A DNA stretch of 64,000 nt. It comes from CANDOC01 sp965261725 (lineage in GTDB: Bacteria; Pseudomonadota; Gammaproteobacteria; Pseudomonadales; Endozoicomonadaceae). The stretch spans positions 1 to 64,000 of the forward strand of contig CBDHDU010000045.1 in the NCBI GenBank assembly GCA_965261725.1, in the 5' to 3' direction. Below the pieces are notes generated by a model. The model was not told where the DNA came from. It did no database searches and saw nothing but the letters and a program-made list of their open reading frames with translations. The translations under genes and the position numbers were made by a program. Positions 10,016-18,242 of the stretch are shown here, piece after piece. Every line of letters starts with the position of its first letter. Position 1 is the stretch's first letter.

Positions 10016-11089
10016 ATGGATCATAAATTCGTGTACGTTAGTTTTAATGAAGCTTTCGCCCTGCAAGCAGATATTGCTCTGAATGAACCTCTAGTCTTGA
10101 AAAATCATAAGCTGGTAGGCAAGAAGGGTGGAAAAAGAATCAAACGTTCAGGAAGTTATTACCAGTTTGATAAATTTTACTGGGTTGCATCAGGTACCGG
10201 TCATTACGTAATGCATCCTGTGGCATGTACGGAGGTAAAAAAAGGTGGAAGCAAATTGATTCATGCTAACCCTTGCTTTTATCCTTCAGAAAGTTTCAAA
10301 GGGAAGTGTCTGATTGAATTATCAGGAGGGGAGTGCGAGCTTCGGGGTATTATTCTGGGCGATGTGTCTGGAAAATCACAAACCAAGGAAACTCCGGCAG
10401 CATTATTTTATACCGATAGCTCCGGTGCTTTGCCGCCGGATAGTATCATAATAACTGATGTGTACTGCTCTTCTGATATGCTGAACAAATATGTCCATAA
10501 TCAGTACATTGAGGGAAAAAAGCAGCTTATTCATACTAATAATTCAAGTGCCGTGAGTTGTGTAATTGATGACGATTCCGGTATACCTATACTCCTACTG
10601 TCAAACAGACTCGCGCATGTAAGGAGTCAAATTGGGCAACTCTCAAGCGAATCTGCCACTATTACCGATAGGATTGACAAGTTGCAAACGGGGATCAGAG
10701 ATGTTTTTAGACTAATGGAATTCAAAGCACTCAAAGCTGATAAGAAAAAACTTGACCGCCGTTATAGCTTAGTTTTTCCACCACCCCCTCTGTCAGTAGA
10801 ACCGGTATCTGATGAGGTCTCACCTCCGAAGCACAGGCGATCATTCAGTGAAGATTACTGTCAGCAGCGAGGGACTGATGTTTCGCACTCCCATTCAAAA
10901 CAGTTGCCACCCATACCTGCTTCACCGCAGATTATTCATACCCACAGAGAACAGGGTTTACAGTTTGATTTTCCATTTAGTAGGGGCGAGTTATCTCCGT
11001 CTCAGGATTACCCGGATCAATCACTACAGTATCAATACGAGCTGGAGTCTATCATTAGGCTCTCAGGTCAGGAATTTTTGGCGCAGTAA
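10016..11089 (+). CDS. Unknown 357-residue protein, proline-rich C-terminal third
   Basis: Not recognised. ATG at 10016 with AAGGAT 10 bases upstream. Residues 1-190 are of mixed composition, with beta-rich stretches (LIELSGGECELRGIILGDVSG). About 195-245 look like a coiled coil (IGQLSSESATITDRIDKLQTG). About 260-320 are proline/serine-rich, with PPPPLSVEP and PPIPASPQ, resembling ligands of eukaryotic SH3/WW domains. No signal peptide or membrane segment is seen. It begins only 31 bases from the divergent transposase start, so the promoter may lie in IS DNA or the gene may have lost its 5' end. Inference: possibly a secreted host-directed protein; this is not demonstrated. Confidence 0.6.
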   Translation: MDHKFVYVSFNEAFALQADIALNEPLVLKNHKLVGKKGGKRIKRSGSYYQFDKFYWVASGTGHYVMHPVACTEVKKGGSKLIHANPCFYPSESFKGKCLIELSGGECELRGIILGDVSGKSQTKETPAALFYTDSSGALPPDSIIITDVYCSSDMLNKYVHNQYIEGKKQLIHTNNSSAVSCVIDDDSGIPILLLSNRLAHVRSQIGQLSSESATITDRIDKLQTGIRDVFRLMEFKALKADKKKLDRRYSLVFPPPPLSVEPVSDEVSPPKHRRSFSEDYCQQRGTDVSHSHSKQLPPIPASPQIIHTHREQGLQFDFPFSRGELSPSQDYPDQSLQYQYELESIIRLSGQEFLAQ

Positions 11090-11190
11090 GCATATATAGC
11101 TGACCAGGAGTGGTTTACTAAATTGACAACCCACGCAATGAAAACTGCGAGGCAAATTAAAATAACTTCAGACAATTATTATACTCACCG

Positions 11191-11673
11191 ATGAAAACCA
11201 ATTTAATAACCCGGTCAGGTAGGGATGCTCTACAGCAAGAGTTTGATTACCTTTGGCGTGAGAAGCGCCCGCAGGTCACACAGGCTGTATCTGAAGCGGC
11301 AGCACTGGGCGATCGTTCAGAAAATGCTGAGTACAAAGAGGGTAAACGAGAGCTGAGAAGTATCGACCGGCGGATTCGCTTTCTGCGCAAACGGCTTGAA
11401 GTCGTGAAGGTGGTCGAATATTCACCAGACCAGGAAGGCAAAGCCTTTTTTGGTGCCTGGCTGGAGCTTGAGAGTGAAGAAGGAGAGATGCTCCGTTGCC
11501 GGATTGTGGGTACCGATGAAATTGATGTAAAGCGGGGGCATATTACCGTTGATTCACCCATGGCCCGCGCGGTGGTGGGTAAACAGGTTGATGATGAAAT
11601 CGTAGTCAGAACACCGGAAGGCAATAAAATCTGGTATATCAATAAAATCCAGTACCAGCCTTTTACTCAATAA
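11191..11673 (+). CDS. greB: Transcription elongation factor GreB
   Basis: Rescues backtracked RNA polymerase by stimulating cleavage of the 3' end of the transcript. The N-terminal coiled coil (residues 10-75) carries the acidic tip motif ALGDRSENAEYKEGKRELRS, whose Asp and Glu act at the polymerase active centre. The C-terminal FKBP-like domain has AVVGKQVDDEIVVRTPEG. The 160-residue length and the N-terminus TNLITRSGRDALQQEFDYLW identify GreB rather than GreA. It is flanked by unknown or broken genes, so it is probably monocistronic. Confidence 0.95.
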   Translation: MKTNLITRSGRDALQQEFDYLWREKRPQVTQAVSEAAALGDRSENAEYKEGKRELRSIDRRIRFLRKRLEVVKVVEYSPDQEGKAFFGAWLELESEEGEMLRCRIVGTDEIDVKRGHITVDSPMARAVVGKQVDDEIVVRTPEGNKIWYINKIQYQPFTQ

Positions 11674-11711
11674 AATGACAGCGTTCGCCGATAACTCCAT
11701 ATGACGGATAT

Positions 11712-12964
11712 ATGCGGCAGCGATACATTATGGGAGCAGAGAGGGTTGTCGGAGGTGGTGTTACTGGCGTGCAGCCGGGTGCCTATACTGGTGAAACCCA
11801 GAACAGCAGCTCAAAGGGTAAAACCCGCTGGGGATTTCGCGGTGCATCATCTTTTTCGCCTTCCGGAACGAAAATTCCGCGAAGCCTGAAACACGTTATA
11901 GCCAACCCGTTTAAAAAAATCGGCCAATTTTCTAACATTCGATCTTCAAAAACGACTGTCTCCATCAAAGAGAGTGCTCAAGCTCCCCGTACCAAAAAGC
12001 CAGGTAAGGCTTTCATTAAATCTCAGGTTGTGAAACTGCAAGCCTAAAAGAGGTTATTCCTTCAATGAAGCGCAAGCTCGAGTGAAAGCGCTTGCCGGCG
12101 TTTCAGGGCAAACAGAAACGGGTCTTGCGAAAGAGGTTGCTGCTACGCCCTTTAAGAACTCTTTACGGCAAGAATGGTTTCTATGGTCACAAGGCCAGTT
12201 TTTAGACAAAGGTTATCCTCCTGAAACAGCTGAAAAATGGGCTGAAGGTGTGCTGGAAATTGAGAGGGCAGGATTACAGAACTATCGAACAAATGGTGAA
12301 AAATACGAGAGCTACGCCAGCCCGTCAGGCTCAGCTAGAAGCGGCTGAAGCGGCGGCTCGGTGGCAGGCAGTCAAAATAGCAGATTTTACCTGGGGTTCA
12401 GATTTGTTTGTCAGTCTGGGTTATCCGCCTGAGATCGCATATGAAAGTATTCTTAATGCACAGCATCATTTTGGGAAAGATCAGACGGCTTTTTACCAGT
12501 GGGTGCAGAATGCACCACAATATAACTCACCGATGACGAAAGCGAATCAATATCAGGCAGATGTCAGTCATCTGCAGTTGTGGGCCTCTGATGTTTTGGA
12601 GAAAAAAGGGTATAGTCGAACAGACGCAACAGCGATGTTTAATAACTTATTAGCTGGAGCTGAGGGAAATCTGCAACAAGTTAAAGATGCTGTTAACGGT
12701 ATGAAACTTACCGAGTCTGAGCAGGCGAAGCAAGTGCCAGGCAAACTGTCTGAAGATCAGCACAATGCATCCAGAGCCAGAGATATCAAAAATCTCGCGG
12801 TGCTTGGGCTCGATAAAGATGCAACGCCACAGATGGCAAAAAAGAGTTATTTCAGGCTTTCCAAACAGTTCCACCCGGACAAAAATCCGGAAGGTGCTGA
12901 GAAGTTCAAAGAAATTGCGAAAGCATATGAGGAGCTATCAGATTCGTCGACCTTTACAGCCTGA
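11712..12964 (+). pseudogene. Broken gene: basic N-terminus, three helical repeats, C-terminal J domain
   Basis: Three overlapping frames read as one protein broken twice. Frame 3 (11712-12047) gives a Ser/Gly/basic N-terminus and stops after KLQA. Frame 1 continues with KRGYSFNEAQARVKALAGVSG to 12348. Frame 2 then runs to 12964. Removing one base near 12045 and one from the GGG near 12270 joins them. The middle holds three repeats of about 40 residues (GQFLDKGYPPETAEKW, WGSDLFVSLGYPPEIAYE, WASDVLEKKGYSRTDATA). The C-terminal 60 residues are a J domain with the HPD motif (SKQFHPDKNPEGAEKFKE), which recruits Hsp70 in DnaJ proteins. There is no G/F or zinc-finger region, so this is not DnaJ itself. 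Frame 2 alone could still encode repeats plus J domain. Confidence 0.7.
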
Positions 12965-13051
12965 AGATGAATGTTCCATGCCAATTTTAGCTTTGAGATA
13001 GTGACAATCTGACTGATAATTACCTTAACCCTATAACATTCAGCTTTAATA

Positions 13052-13411
13052 GTGTATGTTACGCGCCTTTTCGATTTCCCACTTGCAGCATATCCCGTAC
13101 CTATTGTGAAACGCGTCAGGCAAACTTTCCTCGCTGGCTATGTCATGACCCTGGATGAAGGGGAATATCATATCGTCAGTGCCAATCTTGATATCGAGTC
13201 AGCACCCGATGAGGCGTTGTGCCGGCACATGATTACGACCGGGCGGCGTTACGAGGTCATGACTGAGGAGATGCTGAACCATTGTTGTCCGATCTGCCGG
13301 GCTATTTTACTGCGGATGCTGGAAAATCTGACCGTACGGCGGGGTAAGGTAGTGGTATCCCAGCTGACAGAACAGATCGAACTGTTCGATGGCCAGCTGG
13401 GATTGTTTTAG
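13052..13411 (+). CDS. Small conserved-looking protein with CCxxC motif, unknown
   Basis: Not recognised. The 119-codon frame opens at GTG 13052; an in-frame GTG at 13106 is another start. The core GYVMTLDEGEYHIVSANL and RRYEVMTEEMLNHCCPICRA read like a compact soluble domain; the CCPIC could bind a metal. No membrane segment is seen. It ends 6 bases before the convergent stop of the DAHP synthase remnant. Coding potential is supported by length and composition only. Confidence 0.5.
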   Translation: MYVTRLFDFPLAAYPVPIVKRVRQTFLAGYVMTLDEGEYHIVSANLDIESAPDEALCRHMITTGRRYEVMTEEMLNHCCPICRAILLRMLENLTVRRGKVVVSQLTEQIELFDGQLGLF

Positions 13412-13417
13412 GAAGAC

Positions 13418-14498
13418 TTAGCCACGCTGACGGCCAGGCAGCACATCTTTCAGCAGGTCACGCATTTCTCGCAAACTCTTCTCTGTGGCTTCCCAGTCAA
13501 TGCAGGCATCGGTAACCGATACACCATATTCCATCGCCGCCCGATCTGACGACAGCTTCTGATTCCCCCAGCCCAGGTTACTTTCAATCATGGTGCCGAC
13601 AATCGAGGTATTGCCATCAATAATCTGGTGGGTCACATTGCTCAGCACCAATGGTTGCAGTGCCGCGTCCTTATTGGAATTGGCATGGCTGCAATCGATC
13701 ATGATATTAGGTTGAATACTGGCTTTTTTAAGTTCCTGCTCACACAAGGGCTACGCTCACTGAATCATAATTTGGTTTGCCGTTACCACCGCGCAGCACG
13801 ATATGACCATAAGGGTTGCCCTTGGTTTTGGTAATCGCCACCTGTCCCTGTTTATTAATACCCAGGAAGCTGTGTGGGCTGGATACGGATTGCAGCGCAT
13901 TAATAGCCACACCCAAACCACCATCAGTACCGTTTTTAAAACCGACAGCAGGGGAGAGACCGCTGGCCATTTCCCGGTGTGTCTGGGATTCTGTGGTACG
14001 GGCACCAATGGCAGACCAGCTGATCAGATCCTGCAGATACTGAGGTGAGATCGGGTCCAGTGCTTCAGTCGCAGTTGGCAGGCCAATCTCGGAAACCTGC
14101 ATTAACAGGCGGCGGGCAATATGCAGGCCGTCTTCAATGCGGAAGGAATCATCCAGATGCGGGTCGTTAATCAAGCCTTTCCAGCCAACGGTGGTACGGG
14201 GCTTCTCAAAATAGACACGCATAACGATATAAAGCGTATCTCCAACCTCATCCGCCAGCTTTTTCAGGCGGCGGGCATAGTCGAGAGCGGCTTCAGGATC
14301 GTGAATGGAGCAAGGGCCAATCACCACAAACAGGCGATGATCTTTACCATCGAGAATATTGCGGATCACTTCCCGACCGTTGGTGACCGTCTCGCGGGCG
14401 GTCTCGGTCAGGGGCAGTTCCTGCTTCAGAAACTCCGGCGTGACCAGAATCTCTTGAGACTCAATATTCAGGTCATCGACGCGGGTGGTAATACTCAT
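13418..14498 (-). pseudogene. Class I DAHP synthase split by a +1 frameshift
   Basis: The enzyme condenses phosphoenolpyruvate and erythrose 4-phosphate, the first step of aromatic amino acid synthesis (AroF/G/H type). Residues 1-248 are intact from ATG 14498, with VVIGPCSIHDPEAALDYARR and the PEP-site KPRTTVGWKGLINDP. After GGNGKPNYDSVSVAL the frame stops at 13740. The remaining C-terminus (CEQELKKASI, MIDCSHANSNK, SITDACI-like SVTDACIDW) follows in the next frame to 13418. Deleting one C from the CCC at about 13748-13750 restores one reading frame of some 358 residues, the family's usual length. It may be a true pseudogene or a sequencing error; which of the three isozymes it was cannot be told. 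Confidence 0.85.
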
Positions 14499-14621
14499 AC
14501 TGACTTATCCAATACTTATGCTGTGTCGTTGTCGTAGGGGGTACTGTATATCAGACCTCGCTGACAACCAAATGATCCTTGGCCTTTTTATTGTTAACAG
14601 TTACTTATGAGCAAAAGCTGA

Positions 14622-15386
14622 TCAAAAGAATGAATACTTCAGACCAATCACCATCAGAATGGTCGCCAGCAACACTTGCAATACCTTGGCTGGTAACTGT
14701 CGTCCGAGGCGGGTACCCAGCCAGATTGCCGGTAGGGAGCCAATCAGCAAGGTGCCTAGCAGCATAAAATCAACATTCCCCAACAGAAAGTGTCCCACAC
14801 CGGCAACAAAGGTTAATGGTACCGCGTGCGCCAGATCAGTACCGACTATACGGGTAGGCAGCATAGCAGGCACCAGCAACATCAGAATGGCAGTACCAAT
14901 CGCCCCGGCACCCACAGAAGACAGCGTTACAAAGATGCCGAGAAACCCACCGGCGGCAACAGTAAAGGCACTCCGGTACTTCTCAATAAAGGATGGGGTT
15001 TGATCCAGGTTAAACTTTTGCTTAAAAATCAGTACCAGGCTGGTCAGGATCAGCATAAAGCCAAGATTGGTGGTGATGATATCCGTATATTGGCTGCTGT
15101 CTGTAAAAAGAATTTTCAGGGCAACCAGGGTCACCAGTGCACAGGGAAGGCTGCCGGTTGCCAGATATCGTACCAGCTGCCAGTCAACCGTTCGCTGGCG
15201 GTGATGCATCACCACGCCACTGCTTTTGGTAATAGCCGCATAGAGCAGGTCTGTGCCCACGGCAATATGCGGTGGAAAGCCGAATAATAACAGCAGCGGA
15301 GTCATCAGCGACCCCCCGCCAATGCCGGTCAAACCCACGGCAAATCCGACGCCTGCGCCGGCCAGAATGTAGAGAAAGAATTCCAT
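14622..15386 (-). CDS. TauE/SafE-family (TSUP) sulfur-compound permease
   Basis: Predicted inner-membrane anion exporter of the TSUP family, some members of which move sulfite, sulfoacetate or related compounds. 254 residues with about eight hydrophobic segments. The family motif appears twice: GFAVGLTGIGGGSLMTPLLL near the N-terminus and LSSVGAGAIGTAILMLLVPA in the second half, as expected for two inverted halves. It is divergent from cysB, the regulator of sulfur assimilation, across 166 bases, which suggests a sulfur substrate and CysB control. Family firm, substrate inferred. Confidence 0.88.
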   Translation of the reverse strand: MEFFLYILAGAGVGFAVGLTGIGGGSLMTPLLLLFGFPPHIAVGTDLLYAAITKSSGVVMHHRQRTVDWQLVRYLATGSLPCALVTLVALKILFTDSSQYTDIITTNLGFMLILTSLVLIFKQKFNLDQTPSFIEKYRSAFTVAAGGFLGIFVTLSSVGAGAIGTAILMLLVPAMLPTRIVGTDLAHAVPLTFVAGVGHFLLGNVDFMLLGTLLIGSLPAIWLGTRLGRQLPAKVLQVLLATILMVIGLKYSFF

Positions 15387-15479
15387 GAAATATGGTCTAA
15401 AGTTATAAATACCGTAAATGATGTTTAAAATTATGATTTGTACGGTCGAAAACGTTGGTAAATGTAGCGAGCAGCTACT

Positions 15480-15494
15480 ATTCTTAAAAAGAAT
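15480..15494. promoter_or_regulatory. AT-rich inverted repeat in the tauE-like/cysB divergent region
   Basis: ATTCTT-AAA-AAGAAT, a perfect 6-bp dyad in a very AT-rich stretch about 60 bases before cysB. It could be a CysB autoregulatory or activation site for either divergent gene. CysB sites are poorly conserved, so this is only a candidate. Confidence 0.3.
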
Positions 15495-15552
15495 ATTTAA
15501 TTATATTTTTATTCCATTTAGCGCATAAAAGAGCATCAACCGGAGGCTTTCA

Positions 15553-16527
15553 ATGAAGCTGCAACAGCTGCGCTACATCTGGGAAGTGGCACATCACGAT
15601 CTTAACGTGTCAGCTACTGCGCAGAGTCTGTACACCTCTCAACCAGGTATCAGCAAACAAATTCGCCTTCTGGAAGATGAGCTTGGCGTTGAAGTGTTCG
15701 CCCGCAGTGGTAAACATTTAACCCGCATCACTCCGGCCGGTGAGAAAATTATTGATACTGCAGGCGAAATCCTGCGTAAGGTCGACAGTATCAAGCAGGT
15801 GGCTCAGGAATTCAGCGACGAACGCAAAGGGTCGCTGTCCATCGCCACCACCCACACGCAGGCACGTTATGCCCTGCCGAAAGTGATTCAGCGTTTTATT
15901 GATCAGTACCCCGATGTGTCTTTGCATATGCATCAGGGAACCCCGACCCAGATTTCAGAGATGGCCGCTGACGGTACTGCCGACTTTGCCATTGCGACCG
16001 AAGCACTGGAGCTCTATAACGATCTGGTGATGATGCCCTGCTATCGCTGGAATCGCTGTGTGCTGGTACCACGGAACCATCCTCTGGCACAGGTTTCAGA
16101 ACTGACCCTGCACGATATTGCCCGTTTCCCGCTGGTAACTTACGTATTTGGCTTTACCGGGCGCTCAAAGCTCGATGAAGCGTTTATGAATGAAGGGCTG
16201 TCACCTCGCGTCGTATTTACGGCTGCCGATGCTGATGTGATCAAGACCTATGTCCGAATGGGTATGGGGATCGGTATTGTTGCTGAAATGGCGCACAATG
16301 AAGAAAATGACCCGGATCTGGTTGCTCTGGATGCGAGCCATCTGTTTGAGCAGAGCGTGACCAAAATTGGTTTCCGTCGGGGTACTTTCCTGCGTGGCTT
16401 TATGTACGACTTTATCGAAATGTTTGCACCACACTTGAACAAGGATCTGGTGCAGGAAGCGGTAATGCGTCATAACCGGGCTGAAATCGACGAGCTGTTT
16501 TCTCATATCCAGCTGCCCTCCATCTAA
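15553..16527 (+). CDS. cysB: LysR-family regulator CysB
   Basis: Master activator of cysteine biosynthesis and sulfur uptake, responding to N-acetylserine and sulfide. 324 residues as usual. Winged HTH at residues 1-60 (MKLQQLRYIWEVAHHDLNVS, SQPGISKQIRLLEDELGVEV), then the effector-binding domain with TTHTQARYALPKVIQRF and GMGIGIVAEMAH. GGAGG lies 8 bases before the ATG. It is divergent from a TSUP permease. The nearby small CxxC protein and thrH match the cysB region of Pseudomonas, but no cysH is found here. Confidence 0.96.
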   Translation: MKLQQLRYIWEVAHHDLNVSATAQSLYTSQPGISKQIRLLEDELGVEVFARSGKHLTRITPAGEKIIDTAGEILRKVDSIKQVAQEFSDERKGSLSIATTHTQARYALPKVIQRFIDQYPDVSLHMHQGTPTQISEMAADGTADFAIATEALELYNDLVMMPCYRWNRCVLVPRNHPLAQVSELTLHDIARFPLVTYVFGFTGRSKLDEAFMNEGLSPRVVFTAADADVIKTYVRMGMGIGIVAEMAHNEENDPDLVALDASHLFEQSVTKIGFRRGTFLRGFMYDFIEMFAPHLNKDLVQEAVMRHNRAEIDELFSHIQLPSI

Positions 16528-16623
16528 ACCGCAAGCCTGATACGGCAATATGTTCGTCGTATCAGGTTTGTTGGTTGTCCAAGAAAAAGAAACCGGGCTG
16601 TTTGTGTAAACAGCCACTCCTGT

Positions 16624-16926
16624 TTAAGTCAGATCGTTCAGCACTTCTTTGACCAGCTTGAAATAAATCGTATAAACCGCCGTTTCTTTACCTGCCTGTT
16701 CAACAATAAAAAACGGCGCCTTATCGATGTCTAGCTGCTGTGCCAACTGCATACCTTCGCTTTCCGGATTGCTTTCGTCAGCAATTATGACGTTCGTGAT
16801 ATGTCGCATTTGTCCTGCAGATTCCAGCCGCTGCACTACATCATTACACTTCTTGCACGGGCTGCCGTCGGCCAGTATTTTTTTTACCAGAGTGATTTTT
16901 GGGGTGGCTGTCAGTTGTTTTGACAT
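16624..16926 (-). CDS. Small thioredoxin-like CxxC protein, unknown role
   Basis: 100 residues; ATG at 16926. Beta-strand ITLVKKILADGSPCKKCNDV puts a CKKC motif near residues 24-27, as in glutaredoxin/thioredoxin folds. It is followed by a helix, NVIIADES and the cis-Pro-like segment DKAPFFIVEQ, all in the order of a thioredoxin fold. It is probably a cytoplasmic redox or sulfur-handling protein; no signal peptide. It lies convergent to cysB and divergent from thrH. Function is inferred from fold pattern and neighbourhood only. Confidence 0.72.
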   Translation of the reverse strand: MSKQLTATPKITLVKKILADGSPCKKCNDVVQRLESAGQMRHITNVIIADESNPESEGMQLAQQLDIDKAPFFIVEQAGKETAVYTIYFKLVKEVLNDLT

Positions 16927-17026
16927 TGTTATTATTTACTCCTGAATTAACACTCGGGAATATATTATTTGTGTCGCCTGATAGCCAGCGCTGTCTGAAT
17001 AGGGTGTAATAGAGCCCGAAATCAGA

Positions 17027-17068
17027 ATTTCAAAACAAAAATTTCAAAACAAAAATTTCAAAACAAGA
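17027..17068. repeat. Three tandem 14-bp repeats upstream of thrH
   Basis: Unit ATTTCAAAACAAAA at 17027-17040 and 17041-17054, with a third copy at 17055-17068 differing by one G. It sits 30 bases before thrH, in the leader. It may be a slippage tract affecting spacing of the promoter or leader. Confidence 0.8.
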
Positions 17069-17098
17069 AGAACAACAAGCTAGTCAGGAAAAGTCACC

Positions 17099-17716
17099 AT
17101 GGAAATCGCATGCCTTGATCTGGAAGGGGTACTGGTACCGGAAATCTGGATTGCATTTGCCGAGAAAACCGGGATTGAGGAACTCAAGGCAACGACTCGG
17201 GATATTCCTGATTACGATGTGCTGATGCAGCAACGACTGGCAATCCTCAGAGAACATAACCTTGGGTTGAATGAAATTCAGGCAGTGATTGCCACGCTGG
17301 AGCCTTTGCCGGGTGCGTGTGAGTTTGTTGACTGGTTGCGCAAGCGTTTTCAGGTTGTGATTCTTTCTGACACATTTTATGAATTTGCCCAACCACTGAT
17401 GCGACAGCTGGGTTGGCCGACACTACTCTGTCATAAGCTGGAAGTTGCACATGATGGCACGATCACCGGCTACAAACTGCGCCAGAAAGATCCTAAACGG
17501 CAATCAGTTAAGGCATTTCATGGCCTGAACTATCGGGTCATTGCGGCAGGAGACTCCTATAACGATACCACCATGCTGGCAGAAGCTGAGCAGGGTATCC
17601 TGTTTAAATCTCCGGATAATGTGATTCGGGAGTTTCCGCAGTTTCCGGCTGTGCATGCATATAGTGAGCTGAAAGAGCAATTTTGCTCGGCCAGTGAGCG
17701 TAATATTCGTTTATAG
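17099..17716 (+). CDS. thrH: Phosphoserine / homoserine phosphotransferase ThrH
   Basis: HAD-superfamily enzyme that removes phosphate from phosphoserine and can pass it to homoserine, so it can serve serine and threonine synthesis. 205 residues, the usual length. Motif I is LDLEGVLVPEIW (nucleophile Asp7, with the Glu9 typical of ThrH), motif II VVILSDTFYEF, and motif IV AAGDSYNDTTML. ATG at 17099; the upstream GGAAAAG may serve as ribosome site. In Pseudomonas thrH neighbours pabB; here an insertion zone of about 5 kb lies between them. Confidence 0.93.
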   Translation: MEIACLDLEGVLVPEIWIAFAEKTGIEELKATTRDIPDYDVLMQQRLAILREHNLGLNEIQAVIATLEPLPGACEFVDWLRKRFQVVILSDTFYEFAQPLMRQLGWPTLLCHKLEVAHDGTITGYKLRQKDPKRQSVKAFHGLNYRVIAAGDSYNDTTMLAEAEQGILFKSPDNVIREFPQFPAVHAYSELKEQFCSASERNIRL

Positions 17717-17734
17717 AGCCAAGTTAGCATTTTA

Positions 17735-17897
17735 CAATACTGTGGACACTTTTTCCCCAGTAATACCAAGGGTTTCAGTGCATAGGGTACTTTTTAGCAG
17801 GTCTGAGAAACCCCAAACTTGCAATTAAATCCTAGCCCTTGCGGTGCAAGCCTTGGTGCATCAATGTTGAGTTCTCGAAAAACTGTCCACAGTATTG
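17735..17897. mobile_element. 163-bp MITE with 21-bp inverted ends and 6-bp target duplication
   Basis: The left end CAATACTGTGGACACTTTTT and the reverse complement of the right end CAATACTGTGGACAGTTTTT differ at one base. The flanks are a direct repeat ATTTTA (17729-17734 and 17898-17903). It has no coding capacity. The first 35 bases or so are identical to the end of the ISAs1 remnant at 20508, so it looks like a non-autonomous derivative of that element that could have been moved by its transposase. It lies 18 bases after thrH. Confidence 0.85.
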
Positions 17898-18242
17898 ATT
17901 TTATAAATGCCTTATAAATCATCTAATCTTATAGCCATGGGCTATCTTGATGTTTTATTGGATTTTGAACTTGAGTTTACGCTTGAATATGCATTTCTCT
18001 TAAATCTCTTTGGGTCATATTCCCCGCTGCTTGCAGCGAGCTACTCAAACTTACAGCATACCCCGCCTCAAGGGGCAAGGTTGTTGAGTTTTATAAGATC
18101 CATAGTACTTTGGTACAGAAATAGGGGGATTTATCAGAAAAGTGCCTTAAAAAAACTTGGTTAAAAACTGAGTGCAGTGTGCCCGAGCAACTAATGGTGC
18201 ATTGCGGGCTGATGATTCAATCAGCCCGCAGTGGTTGGGTCT
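17898..18242. other. Intergenic stretch without a convincing gene
   Basis: A frame of 85 codons (17907-18164) exists, with hydrophobic patches, but it has no ribosome site, no recognisable motif and an AT-rich composition like the flanking DNA. I do not call it a gene. The right end carries the hairpin listed separately. Confidence 0.6.
18201..18228 (-). terminator. Hairpin downstream of the universal stress gene
   Basis: Perfect 11-bp GC-rich stem TGCGGGCTGAT / ATCAGCCCGCA with a 6-base loop, 15 bases after the stop of the minus-strand usp gene. The following U-tract is weak, so termination or transcript 3'-end protection are both possible. Confidence 0.6.

Noticed and set aside
13735..13755. 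Programmed +1 frameshift in the DAHP synthase gene
   Set aside because: No prfB-like CTT-TGA slippery site; the junction reads CTT GTG TGA, and this enzyme is not known to use frameshifting. A simple base insertion is more likely.
17907..18164. 85-codon frame after the MITE
   Set aside because: No ribosome site, no motif, composition like flanking noncoding DNA.
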